NCBI RefSeq assembly: GCF_036884255.1
Contig: NZ_CP145605.1
Coordinates: forward strand, 2,790,001 to 2,854,000
Source: Paenibacillus tundrae
GTDB lineage: Bacteria; Bacillota; Bacilli; Paenibacillales; Paenibacillaceae
Length of the DNA stretch: 64,000 nt
Direction of reading: 5' to 3'
The stretch's first letter is position 1; each line of letters begins with the position of its first letter. Below, in pieces: positions 1-8,106 of this stretch. Below the pieces are notes generated by a model. The model was not told where the DNA came from, did not search any database, and was given only the letters and a program-made list of their open reading frames with translations. A program made the position numbers and the translations under genes.

Positions 1-133
1 TAACTCGAACGTAGCATTTAAAGCGAGATTGATAGGCATCTTTCTTGATAGAATTGGTGTTAATCGCCAAGGGATGCAGTGAGAGAAATTTCGACACCCG
101 GGGAAATACAAGACACAAGGGAGACTTCAATTT
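1..133. other. 5' flank of first gene, no feature recognised
   Basis: The window opens with TAA, which could be the stop of a preceding gene, but nothing upstream is visible. The stretch ends in a purine-rich ribosome site (AAGGGAG near 118-124) for the deacetylase at 134. I compared it mentally with the c-di-AMP (ydaO) riboswitch often found before wall hydrolases and did not find its conserved blocks. Confidence 0.3.
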
Positions 134-871
134 ATGTTACATATCCGCAGATCATGGATCACCGCACTTGCTATTCTACTTATTATTCCATTACTTCTAC
201 CACAGTCGGTTTCTGCCAAAGCTTCTTCGAAGGATAACGGAGCTAAGGCTAACAGCAAAATCATATATCTAACGTTCGACGATGGGCCAACGGCACATAC
301 GGGTCAGCTCTTAGATATTCTCGATCAATATCATGCAAAGGCAACGTTCTTCATGCTCGGCCCTCACATGGAAACTTATCCAAAAGCGACGAAGCGTATC
401 GTTGCTGACGGGCATGGCTTAGGTCTTCATGGCGTAACACATGTTCCGGGCAAGTTTTACAAAACACCTTATACTGCTCTGAAAGAAATGCAACAGGCCA
501 ACGTCAGTTTGAATAAAGTGGCTGGTGTCAAAACAAGTTTGGTACGTACACCCTATGGCAGTAAGCCATATATGAAAGCTCCATATCGAAATGTAATGCT
601 TGCACAGGGTGGATTTCATATGTGGGATTGGAATGTAGACTCCGAGGATTGGAAATACAAGAAAGACCATCAGAGAGTATACAACAGTGTAATGAAGCAG
701 ATTCATACGGTGCAAAAGAGTGGAACAACTCCAATTGTGCTGATGCACGATCAGGAGGCGACTTTGAAGGTGTTACCGAAAGTGTTGCAAACCCTCAAAT
801 CCGAGGGGTACCAATTTGAAGTATTGAACAAGAGTGTGCAACCGGTGAACTTCTGGAATGACAAACGATAA
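134..871 (+). CDS. secreted polysaccharide deacetylase (CE4/NodB)
   Basis: A 245-residue exported protein with a signal peptide over residues 1-28 (basic start, hydrophobic core, SVSA end). The NodB catalytic motifs are in order: TFDDGP at 47-52 with two Asp, the metal-binding HGVTH at 99-103, RTPYG at 138-142, a WDWNVDSEDW block near 164-173 and LMHD at 203-206. Family knowledge: such enzymes remove N-acetyl groups from peptidoglycan or chitin-type glycans outside the membrane using a divalent metal; the exact substrate cannot be read here. The ATG at 134 has AAGGGAG about 10 nt upstream. The following lipoprotein lies 56 nt downstream on the same strand, so co-transcription is possible. Confidence 0.9.
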   Translation: MLHIRRSWITALAILLIIPLLLPQSVSAKASSKDNGAKANSKIIYLTFDDGPTAHTGQLLDILDQYHAKATFFMLGPHMETYPKATKRIVADGHGLGLHGVTHVPGKFYKTPYTALKEMQQANVSLNKVAGVKTSLVRTPYGSKPYMKAPYRNVMLAQGGFHMWDWNVDSEDWKYKKDHQRVYNSVMKQIHTVQKSGTTPIVLMHDQEATLKVLPKVLQTLKSEGYQFEVLNKSVQPVNFWNDKR

Positions 872-927
872 GACATACTAACCTTTAAGGAATGACATTC
901 ACCAACGGATTAGAGGAGGAACACAAC

Positions 928-1854
928 ATGAGAAAACAAAAACGATGGGTCATTATTCCTGTTACGACAGCAGTTCTTCTTGCGCTTGCAGGATGCGGAG
1001 GTCAAGACACCAATACATCGGCAGCAGAGCAGACATCTTCAACAACCGCTGGGGAACAAGTAGGCTCAGGAAATAACAGCACGGCTCCGGCGGCTAGTCA
1101 AGGAGATGCGGGGGGAGCAACGAGTAACAATTCTACTTCTAGTGGAGATGTTTCTACTACATCTGATACAGAGACATTAGGAACGAAGACTGGAAGCACA
1201 GGGACTACACAGTATGAAGCTGGCATTAGCGATGTGGTGAAGGAAGTACGTTCTCAAGCGAAAATGAAAAATGTAGTAGTGCCAACGGCATTCAACTTAG
1301 AAAAAGGCAAACACTTGGGAGCATATATCGAGACGAATACGGCTGCTGATTTTCAAGTTAACTTTTATGCTACGGATAAGGCTCTACCCGTTAATGATTC
1401 ATCGCTTTCCTCCAGTAGTGGTCTAACACCGCTGGCATCCTACGAAGTCAAGACTTACAAGGATCCAGATTCCACAGGAATTTTCCCTGAAACGGATCTG
1501 AACAACATTCCGCAAGAGATGACAGTTGATCTTGGTCACGGTATCAAGGGCATGGTCGAAGGTGCAGCTGGCAGCCAGTATTTGACGTGGATGGAAGGTA
1601 GATGGACACTACAGATCCGCTCTGTATCAGAGGATAACATGAACAATCCTGGCATTGCGAAGAAGATGGTGGAATATCTAGAGACACATACCTTACCAGC
1701 TCCAAAAGACAAGGGATTCGTTAGCGTGAATTATCCGAGTGGCGGGAAATCGGTGAATGTCGTTATTTCATGGCAGAATGGTCAGCAGATTCACCAATTG
1801 AAGACTTCTTTGGTACCTAATGAAGCACTAGGTATTGTGGCATCTGTGAAATAA
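928..1854 (+). CDS. putative lipoprotein, unknown function
   Basis: A 308-residue protein starting at an ATG preceded by GAGGAGG (spacing about 9); an in-frame extension upstream to 892 lacks a ribosome site. The N-terminus is a lipoprotein signal (MRKQKRW, hydrophobic core, lipobox LALAGC, Cys23). Residues 24-100 are a low-complexity Ser/Thr/Gly/Ala/Asn linker, typical of surface lipoproteins. The remaining 200 residues form a soluble domain (VVPTAFNLEKGKH, GIKGMVEGAAG, YLTWMEGRW) that I do not recognise. It follows the deacetylase gene and is closed by a strong terminator, so it may act at the cell envelope; that is inference only. Confidence 0.8.
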   Translation: MRKQKRWVIIPVTTAVLLALAGCGGQDTNTSAAEQTSSTTAGEQVGSGNNSTAPAASQGDAGGATSNNSTSSGDVSTTSDTETLGTKTGSTGTTQYEAGISDVVKEVRSQAKMKNVVVPTAFNLEKGKHLGAYIETNTAADFQVNFYATDKALPVNDSSLSSSSGLTPLASYEVKTYKDPDSTGIFPETDLNNIPQEMTVDLGHGIKGMVEGAAGSQYLTWMEGRWTLQIRSVSEDNMNNPGIAKKMVEYLETHTLPAPKDKGFVSVNYPSGGKSVNVVISWQNGQQIHQLKTSLVPNEALGIVASVK

Positions 1855-1915
1855 GATCGTTACTCAGGTATCCTAAAAGGCATGGGTAAGAATGCTTGTA
1901 ATCAGAAAAGCCATA

Positions 1916-1977
1916 AAAAAAAGCTTGGCAGGAATTAGGGGACTAACCCGATTTCCTGCCAAGCTTTTATTTTGTTT
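1916..1977. terminator. bidirectional terminator
   Basis: A long stem with arms AAAAGCTTGGCAGGAAAT-like on the left and ATTTCCTGCCAAGCTTTT on the right encloses a GGGG/CCCG loop region. It has A-rich sequence before it and T-rich sequence after it, so it can terminate both the lipoprotein gene and the convergent desR. Confidence 0.9.
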
Positions 1978-1999
1978 TTAATGGGTTGAAGCGGTGCTT

Positions 2000-2599
2000 T
2001 CATTTAAACCATCCCTTTTCCTTGGATCGAGTAATGGCTTCAATGCGGTTGCTTGCATTCAGTTTGTTAAGAATAATGGAAATATAGTTGCGTACCGTTC
2101 CTGTTGTTATAAATAAATGACCTGCAATTTCCTTGGTATTCTTCCCATCTGCCATCAGACCAAGTACAGCGTGCTCACGTTCGGTTAGTGGATTCTCTTC
2201 TACATATGCCTCGTCCACCAAATCGGGTGCAAAGATACGTCGTCCGTTCATAACTTGGCGGATGGCTTCAGCCAGCTCCTCAATTGGACTATCTTTCAGT
2301 AGATAACCACGGACGCCGCCTTTCAAAGCACGTTCAAAGTAGCCGGTTCGCGCAAACGTCGTCAGGATAATAACTTTACAGTTCAGACCTTTCATTTCTT
2401 CAGCGGCTTCCAGACCGCTTTTGACAGGCATCTCGATATCCATCAGACAGATATCCGGTTTCAGTTCTTGAACAAGACCAAGGGCTTCTTGACCATTGCC
2501 CGCTTGTCCGACAACCTCCATATCCTCCTCCAGATTGAGCAGGGAAGATAAGGCGCCTAACATCATACGCTGATCTTCGGCGATTACGATACGGATCAT
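2000..2599 (-). CDS. desR: response regulator DesR (NarL/FixJ family)
   Basis: 199 residues: a receiver domain with acidic pocket E8/D9, phospho-acceptor Asp54 in MDIEMP, Lys in LLKDSP, and a LuxR-type helix-turn-helix near residues 136-199 ending KEKGWFK. From memory it closely matches B. subtilis DesR throughout, including the phospho-Asp number and the C-terminal residues. Known role: phosphorylated by DesK at low temperature or in rigid membranes, DesR activates the desaturase gene. Its ATG overlaps the desK stop (ATGA at 2596-2599), so the two are translationally coupled. A bidirectional terminator follows the stop. Confidence 0.93.
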   Translation of the reverse strand: MIRIVIAEDQRMMLGALSSLLNLEEDMEVVGQAGNGQEALGLVQELKPDICLMDIEMPVKSGLEAAEEMKGLNCKVIILTTFARTGYFERALKGGVRGYLLKDSPIEELAEAIRQVMNGRRIFAPDLVDEAYVEENPLTEREHAVLGLMADGKNTKEIAGHLFITTGTVRNYISIILNKLNASNRIEAITRSKEKGWFK

Positions 2600-3744
2600 T
2601 GCTCTTCCTCCTTTATCGGTTTGCGAACCAGTTTCGGTACTTGGATGGCAATGCGTGTTCCTTCCATGTCCTCTCCAGATTGAATATCCAGACAGCCATT
2701 GACGAATTCTAAACGTTCTTTCATGCCTAAGATGCCAGTACCGCGCCGATCCTGTTTACGTGTTCGTTCTATACCTACGCCATTATCCTGAACCGTCAGA
2801 ATGTTGGCTGAAGGGGTCTCTTGAAGACGGATGGTACATTCCGTTGCCTGACTATGCTTAACCACATTCGTAACAGCTTCCTTCAGACACATGCCCAGCA
2901 CATTTTCGTTAAGCTGAGAGGTATCCTGCAATTTAGGATTGCCTTCCAATACAAAATCAATGGAGGCCGCCTTGAGAATTTGCTCGGCTCGGAATAATTC
3001 GTCAACCAACTGAGTGCCGCGCATCGTTGTAACCATCTCACGCACTTCCTTGAGGGCTGTGCTTGCCGTCTGCCTCAGATCATTCAATTCAATTTCAGCT
3101 TGATCTGGATTCATACGGAGCAGACGTTTCGCCAAATCGGATTTGAGGCCGATTAAGGAAAGCTTTTGTCCAAGGGTATCATGCAGATCACGTGCGATCC
3201 GTTGGCGTTCTTCCATTTTGACTAGATCATCTAAACGTTTATTGGCATTTTCCAATTGGCCTTCCAATTGTTCACGTTTATTTTTGTTATACGTACTTAC
3301 CGGAAGTAGGATAGAGGCCATGAGACAGATGAAGACAAACGGAAATTGACTAAGCAGCAATGAGCTTTGATTGATAAAGCCGTAATTAATCGTCAGAAAA
3401 CTGGTTCCTAGATTGACCGAATATAGTGTAATGAATCCCGCTTTATTTTTAATATTTCCAATAAAGAAAGCAAGAAACAAAGAGAAATAAGCATAGTCAT
3501 AAGCGATAGTCATCGTAATGGAAATGGCAATTAAAAGTCCGATCCACATGTAGACCTGCCAGCCCTTAGTGATGAAGGCGAGTAGATAACATACAAAGAA
3601 CACCAGGATGATGACAATCCCTGTAACTAAAGTCCACAACTTAGAATATTGGGAAATATAATAGAACGGCAGAATGAAGAAAACAAGCCATACATAGGGG
3701 TTTAATCCCGTGTTTTTATAAAAAAGTTGCGACCACTTCTGAAT
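2596..3744 (-). CDS. desK: thermosensor histidine kinase DesK, probable ATT start
   Basis: Membrane kinase of 382 residues with about five N-terminal membrane segments (to about residue 155), a linker coiled coil, the HisKA_3 motif RDLHDTLGQK with phospho-His188, and an HATPase domain (ECLKEAVTNVVKHS-like N box, DNGVGI, GTGILGM). No ATG, GTG or TTG lies between the only good ribosome site and the first membrane segment. AAGGAGGAG (3752-3760) is followed after 7 nt by ATT at 3744. With this start the phospho-histidine is residue 188 and the first membrane Trp is residue 19, the same numbers as recalled for B. subtilis DesK. The alternative GTG codons at 3786 and 3774 have no ribosome site. DesK senses membrane thickness/fluidity and switches between phosphatase and kinase. 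Confidence 0.93.
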   Translation of the reverse strand: MQKWSQLFYKNTGLNPYVWLVFFILPFYYISQYSKLWTLVTGIVIILVFFVCYLLAFITKGWQVYMWIGLLIAISITMTIAYDYAYFSLFLAFFIGNIKNKAGFITLYSVNLGTSFLTINYGFINQSSLLLSQFPFVFICLMASILLPVSTYNKNKREQLEGQLENANKRLDDLVKMEERQRIARDLHDTLGQKLSLIGLKSDLAKRLLRMNPDQAEIELNDLRQTASTALKEVREMVTTMRGTQLVDELFRAEQILKAASIDFVLEGNPKLQDTSQLNENVLGMCLKEAVTNVVKHSQATECTIRLQETPSANILTVQDNGVGIERTRKQDRRGTGILGMKERLEFVNGCLDIQSGEDMEGTRIAIQVPKLVRKPIKEEEQ

Positions 3745-3876
3745 GGAAATTCTCCTCCTTGAACTATAAGGCACTGCACAACACACTGATTATTGAACAG
3801 CGTCTATAGTGTACTCAAACTTAGCCTGACTGTAGCACGACTTTGGCTTGAATACAAGAAAACGAATCCGACAGAG
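3745..3876 (-). other. des-desK intergenic gap
   Basis: About 130 nt between the des stop and the proposed desK start. It holds the desK ribosome site (3752-3760). I see no convincing terminator hairpin, so desKR may be read through from des as well as from a promoter of its own. Confidence 0.4.
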
Positions 3877-4935
3877 TTAAGGCTTCTCTGTCAGACCCGC
3901 TTGGTTAGTTACACGAATCGTTGGTTGAGCATAAGGCTTGCGGGGAAGACTCTTGATCTGTTTGAAACTAATAAATTGCTTAGATTCTTCATCCCACAGG
4001 CGGAATCGCAAAGCAGCTAGACTTGAACGTAAAGTAATTGTCGTCGCTTTTTGCAAAGGTGGTGTTGAATTATGCGCCTCTTCCAGATAATAGTTCGGTA
4101 CACGAGGACTCAGGTGATGCACATGGTGGAAACCGATGTTACCGCTGATCCATTGAAGCAGTTTGGGTAGTTTGTAGTACGAGCTTCCTTCCACAGCAGC
4201 TTTGACATAACTCCACTCATCTTCATGCTCGAAGTAAGTTTCTTCAAACTGATGTTGCACGTAGAACAACCAGATGCCGAAGAAACCAGAGAAGAAGAAA
4301 ACAGGTGTCTGTACCAAGACAAAAGCCTGCCAGCCAATCAGCCAACACATGAATGCATAAAGACCAATGATCAGTACAGTTGTAAGGTGTGTATTGATGC
4401 GTTCTTTGCGCCTTGCTGCCTTACGATTAAATCGGTAAGCAACGAGGAACACATAGAAGGGACCAATGCCAAACATCACAAGTGGATTGCGATAAACACG
4501 ATAGAACAAGCGAACCCAAGGAGAAGCAGCTTGGTATTCCTCCACAGTCATAATCCATATATCACCTACACCGCGTTTATCCAGATTACTGCTGGTAGCG
4601 TGGTGAATAGAGTGCTCGTTTTTCCATTGCAGATAAGGTGTCAGGGTCACTACACCCGTAATGGTTCCCAAAATGTCGTTTGCACGTTTGCTTTTGAAGA
4701 ATGAACCATGGCAGCAGTCATGGAAAATGATAAACGTTCGGAGTACAAATCCTGAGGCTACGAGAGCGATCGGTAACGTCAGCCAGTAGGATATGGATAA
4801 GCTATAATATGCTGCAGCCCATAGCAATAATAATGGGATCAACGTATTAATCATTTGTTGGATACTTAATTTGAGATTGTTTTTTTCATAAGGGGTGACT
4901 TCTTTTTTTAACGCCATTTCTTTCGTTTTGCTCAT
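3877..4935 (-). CDS. des: membrane fatty acid desaturase (Delta5-type Des)
   Basis: 352 residues. Three histidine boxes typical of membrane di-iron desaturases are present: HDCCH at 72-76, HSIHH at 108-112 and HHVHH at 270-274, with hydrophobic segments between them. The sequence is very close to recalled B. subtilis Des (IFHDCCH, YLQWKNEHSIHHATSSNLDKRG, GNIGFHHVHHLSPRVPNY in shorter pieces). Reaction: introduces a cis double bond into acyl chains of existing phospholipids with O2 and reduced ferredoxin/flavodoxin. The ATG at 4935 has AAGGAGGA 9 nt upstream; a longer frame to 4998 has none. The neighbours desK and desR supply its cold control. Confidence 0.94.
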   Translation of the reverse strand: MSKTKEMALKKEVTPYEKNNLKLSIQQMINTLIPLLLLWAAAYYSLSISYWLTLPIALVASGFVLRTFIIFHDCCHGSFFKSKRANDILGTITGVVTLTPYLQWKNEHSIHHATSSNLDKRGVGDIWIMTVEEYQAASPWVRLFYRVYRNPLVMFGIGPFYVFLVAYRFNRKAARRKERINTHLTTVLIIGLYAFMCWLIGWQAFVLVQTPVFFFSGFFGIWLFYVQHQFEETYFEHEDEWSYVKAAVEGSSYYKLPKLLQWISGNIGFHHVHHLSPRVPNYYLEEAHNSTPPLQKATTITLRSSLAALRFRLWDEESKQFISFKQIKSLPRKPYAQPTIRVTNQAGLTEKP

Positions 4936-5038
4936 TAGCGAATGTCCTCCTTCAATCATTACAACTTCACGAGTATGAACTCGGGCTTTAAGTTGCAATC
5001 CTCGTCTCCCGTTACAATCTGTATGGGAAGCGTTTTTA

Positions 5039-5130
5039 TTATTGTAAGAGAATCAGCGCGTGACAGTAAGTCATAAATGTCATGCTTCATCATGATAAAT
5101 ATCAAGGATCAACCATGACATTTATCATAT
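5039..5130 (-). promoter_or_regulatory. des promoter with candidate DesR operator
   Basis: Read on the minus strand, TTACTG (5069-5064), a 17-nt spacer and TACAAT (5046-5041) form a promoter with good -10 and poor -35. Directly upstream lie inverted-repeat arms TCATAAATGTCATG (5071-5084) and CATGACATTTATCA (5114-5127), 13 of 14 matching, with a related half-site CATGATAAATATCA (5091-5104) between. A weak -35 with adjacent repeats fits activation by a bound dimer or tetramer. Assignment to DesR is inferred from position. The transcript would carry about 100 nt of leader. Confidence 0.65.
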
Positions 5131-5326
5131 ACAGATAGGATGTAAAAGCTTTGTATGGCGGGGAACAAACATATTATTAAAATCCTTTGTACAATTTGTG
5201 CAACAGTTTGTATTTTGTATACAAATTTTGGCGGTGACATGGTAGAATCTATTTTGGAGTAAATCATGACAACTTATGAGATTGGAAGTATAGGTTGAAT
5301 TTTTGATGGATTGGATGGAGTGCATG
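5131..5326. promoter_or_regulatory. upstream region of the YitT-family gene
   Basis: This stretch separates the divergent des and YitT-type genes. It contains a perfect 12-bp palindrome TTTGTATACAAA (5214-5225) followed by an extended -10-like TGgTAGAAT (5240-5248), so the palindrome would overlap the -35 region. The ribosome site GGATGGAG lies at 5313-5320. No regulator is assigned. Confidence 0.4.
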
Positions 5327-6166
5327 ATGAAAAAAAGAATAACGGATATTTTATTTATTATGGCGGGTGCATTTCTATTTGCGCTGGCTGTTAACCTGTT
5401 TGTCATCCCGAATGATCTGGCTGAGGGTGGCGTAACAGGGATTACGATTATTTTGTATTATCTCTTTGAGTGGTCACCTGGCTTAATGAACTTGCTACTT
5501 AATGGGGTATTATTAATTGTCGGTTATAAATTTCTGGATAGAACAACGACGATATATACGATTGTTGCCGTTGTATTTAACTCGTTATTTCTACATTTAA
5601 CTGAGAACTGGACGATTGATTCGCATGAGCTCTGGATTAATACGATTTTTGGTGGATTATTTGCCGGTCTAGGGATTGGATTGATTGTAAGAGTAGGGGG
5701 AACTACAGCCGGTACTGTAATATTAGCTCGTCTGGCTAATAAGTACTTGGACTGGAATATTAGTTACGGGTTGTTGTTCTTCGATCTGATTGTAGCGTTC
5801 TCGTCTTTCTTCATTATAGGACCACAAGGATTGATGTGCACGATCGTGATGCTCTTTGTAGGTACCAAAACGATGGAGTTCATTATTGAAGGTTTGAATC
5901 CGAAAAAAGCGGTCACGATTATTTCGACCAAACAGGATGCGATTGCCAAGCAAGTGATTGAGAAGATGGATCGCGGGGTTACTGTTTTGTCCGGGCATGG
6001 TTATTATACGAAAAACCCAAAAGAAATCCTCTATATTGTTATTAGTAAACAAGAGGTATCCATGTTGAAGAAAATTGTACGTGCAGAGGACGAAATTGCT
6101 TTTATTACGATTCACGATGTACGTGACGTATTTGGTGAAGGATTTATTGAATTGTCTAAATCATAA
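5327..6166 (+). CDS. YitT family membrane protein
   Basis: 279 residues. Five or six hydrophobic segments fill the first two thirds (MKKRITDILFIMAGAF, ALAVNLFVIPN, GGVTGITIILYY, GLGIGLIVRVGGTTAGT), matching the YitT_membrane domain. A C-terminal DUF2179-type soluble domain of about 85 residues follows (KAVTIISTK, GVTVLSGHGYYT, EILYIVISKQE, FITIHDVRDVFGEGF). Family members are broadly conserved in Firmicutes; their transport or signalling role is not settled, and none is claimed here. ATG codons occur at 5324 and 5327; the second has the better spacing to GGAG. A terminator follows directly. Confidence 0.85.
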   Translation: MKKRITDILFIMAGAFLFALAVNLFVIPNDLAEGGVTGITIILYYLFEWSPGLMNLLLNGVLLIVGYKFLDRTTTIYTIVAVVFNSLFLHLTENWTIDSHELWINTIFGGLFAGLGIGLIVRVGGTTAGTVILARLANKYLDWNISYGLLFFDLIVAFSSFFIIGPQGLMCTIVMLFVGTKTMEFIIEGLNPKKAVTIISTKQDAIAKQVIEKMDRGVTVLSGHGYYTKNPKEILYIVISKQEVSMLKKIVRAEDEIAFITIHDVRDVFGEGFIELSKS

Positions 6167-6189
6167 TGAATTAAAATGAAAATAAGTGA

Positions 6190-6223
6190 GAGCTGTGGTG
6201 TCTATACACTACAGCTTTTTCTA
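6190..6223 (+). terminator. rho-independent terminator
   Basis: AGCTGTGGTGT, a three-base loop and ACACTACAGCT form a near-perfect stem followed by TTTTTCT, 24 nt after the YitT-type stop codon. Confidence 0.85.
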
Positions 6224-6331
6224 TTGTGAGATACAGAAGATCGTAATAAATCACAGACTAATTTACATATATCTGTATAATTTAATCTTAATTGATAACG
6301 AAAGGGGATATGCAACATAACGAAACGTAGC

Positions 6332-7915
6332 GTGATAATCGTTGCTTCAGCTATCATTTTGGTGTGTATAGCATCTGTTTCACTAATATTCTTCCAATCG
6401 AAAGAACCTTCTCAAAAATTCAGCTTCGAGCCGGTAGATTCTATCGATTCCACCTTTGGCTATGTATCTAAGACAAGGACAGAGAGAGCTATTTACTATT
6501 TTTCATCAAATGATGAATCGTATAACAATGCACTTGTCAATAAAAATGAACGTGTCATTGAACTTGCCAAGAAACATCTTGATCTCCCGCGTCAAGAAAA
6601 AGAAATTAAGATATATGTTAATGCTAATAACGAAAAGCCATTAAATGATGGTCATTTAAATAGGATTGTTTTGTCTAAGGATTCTGAACCTTCGATTGGA
6701 GCGATAGTAAGCAACTTAAGTGATTATCAATTACCTGCATGGTTATGTATAGGTCTGGAACTGTATTGGCAACGTGATGAAGAGAACGATTCTTCTAAGA
6801 TTCTAGGTCAGTCTGATGTACTGAACTCTTTCAAAAACATCATATACAATGCAAAGCCTATGAGTCTACCTGACTACGGGGATGCGTGGGTTATTCCTGG
6901 ATATTTGGATGAAAATTTAGTTCGAGTGGGTCACCAAGTCGCATTGTTATATGTTCAACACCTTGCACAAAAAGGTGAGCTTAAACATGTTGTAGATCTG
7001 TTCATGCAGGAAGGGGCAGACATACAAACGGTTCTAGAACAAAATTGGAGTGAATTGATGGAAACCCCTTACCTTCATATGGACTCTCGTTATCGTTATT
7101 TCTACTCATATAATGATGTCTGGTTTGAAGTTCATACGGAGAAGCTAAAAACAAAATATAAACAAGCGAATTGGGAACCTCAGCAGATTGAAGAATATCA
7201 GAATTATATGGAGTTAGGTATACGATATGTGGAAGAGTGGTTGGGTTATGGGCTGGAACGTCCGTTATCAATTGTGATGCATCCCGACCCACATCCTTCC
7301 ATTGATTACGGAGGACGAATATATCGCAGCAATGATGACTTTGAAATTGAACTGTTTCAAGTGTATAAGCTTCCACCCTATAAAGCCGTTCATGAAGCAG
7401 TTCACGCACTTACCTTCAAGAAGGAGTTGTATTCACCATTTTATCCATTTACCGAAGGGATTGCTGAGTACGTGATGTATGAGTTTGAAGCAAACTACAA
7501 GCAATATGTGTATAACAAATTTAAGCAGGATCTGGAGTCTTCTTACCAAAGAAAAAATGAAGATTTAGTGGATATGACGGTCATTAAAATGTATGAAAGG
7601 TTTACCAAAACGCCATATATGCCTTCGAGTGAATTTAATCTCATGGAGTTATTACATGTAAATGCTGCAATGTCATTCGTAGAAGAAGGCTGGGCAAACC
7701 GCTTTGATTCCTACAAGTTCCACTCCAAATCATATGGATTCACTGAAGACCTCGACGAATACAATAAAGCAGGTTCGTTTGTGCAATATTTGATTGCTAC
7801 ATATGGCAAAGATAAATTTTTACATGTGTATACTAATGTAGATGAGATTGAACGTGTATACAATAAAAGCTTGAAAGACTTGATAGATGAATGGAAACAC
7901 TTTTTAAATGTGTGA
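6332..7915 (+). CDS. membrane-anchored HExxH metallopeptidase-like protein
   Basis: 527 residues with one N-terminal membrane anchor (VIIVASAIILVCIASVSLIFF) and a large extracellular part. HEAVH at 354-358 followed by EGIAEY at 375-380 is the zinc-ligand and catalytic pattern of gluzincin/peptidase_MA-type proteases. An earlier segment, LPAWLCIGLELYW near residue 135, resembles the LPxWLxEGxAxY part of the same fold without the HExxH, so the protein may hold a degenerate first copy. The start is uncertain: GTG at 6332 is used here, but the ribosome site (AAAGGGG, 6301-6307) better fits ATG 6310, which opens a 6-codon ORF ending in TAG at 6330, or ATA 6317 in frame. Substrate unknown. Confidence 0.75.
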   Translation: MIIVASAIILVCIASVSLIFFQSKEPSQKFSFEPVDSIDSTFGYVSKTRTERAIYYFSSNDESYNNALVNKNERVIELAKKHLDLPRQEKEIKIYVNANNEKPLNDGHLNRIVLSKDSEPSIGAIVSNLSDYQLPAWLCIGLELYWQRDEENDSSKILGQSDVLNSFKNIIYNAKPMSLPDYGDAWVIPGYLDENLVRVGHQVALLYVQHLAQKGELKHVVDLFMQEGADIQTVLEQNWSELMETPYLHMDSRYRYFYSYNDVWFEVHTEKLKTKYKQANWEPQQIEEYQNYMELGIRYVEEWLGYGLERPLSIVMHPDPHPSIDYGGRIYRSNDDFEIELFQVYKLPPYKAVHEAVHALTFKKELYSPFYPFTEGIAEYVMYEFEANYKQYVYNKFKQDLESSYQRKNEDLVDMTVIKMYERFTKTPYMPSSEFNLMELLHVNAAMSFVEEGWANRFDSYKFHSKSYGFTEDLDEYNKAGSFVQYLIATYGKDKFLHVYTNVDEIERVYNKSLKDLIDEWKHFLNV

Positions 7916-7921
7916 TCGTTA

Positions 7922-7967
7922 GACAAACCAACATGTCGGGTTAATTGCCATCGTGTTGGTTTATTTT
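7922..7967 (+). terminator. rho-independent terminator
   Basis: AAACCAACA (7925-7933) pairs with TGTTGGTTT (7954-7962), followed by ATTTTTA. It closes the metallopeptidase-like gene. Confidence 0.75.
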
Positions 7968-8063
7968 TATGGAAAATAGTTGTATGAGCTTGGTTAAAAT
8001 CCCTATCTAAATACCTAACACAACGCTGTACACACCCCAATCCCGATGCTATATTGAATACAA

Positions 8064-8084
8064 TTAGTTAATAAACTTAACTAA
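8064..8084. promoter_or_regulatory. candidate ROK repressor operator
   Basis: Perfect inverted repeat TTAGTTAA-TAAAC-TTAACTAA sits 22 nt before the start of the ROK regulator gene. AT-rich repeats of this TTAGTTnn kind are known operators of XylR-like ROK repressors, so autorepression by the adjacent gene product is the simplest reading. It is inference from position and sequence. Confidence 0.65.
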
Positions 8085-8106
8085 CTATGATAAGGAGGTG
8101 ATTCAG

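Noticed and set aside
1..133. Possible c-di-AMP or other riboswitch before the deacetylase gene
   Set aside because: The conserved blocks I remember for the ydaO class are absent and no convincing long-range pairing is visible; only a ribosome site can be supported.
4225..4704. Open frame of about 160 codons antisense to the desaturase gene
   Set aside because: It lies entirely opposite conserved desaturase motifs, has no ribosome site, and its translation has no recognisable features.
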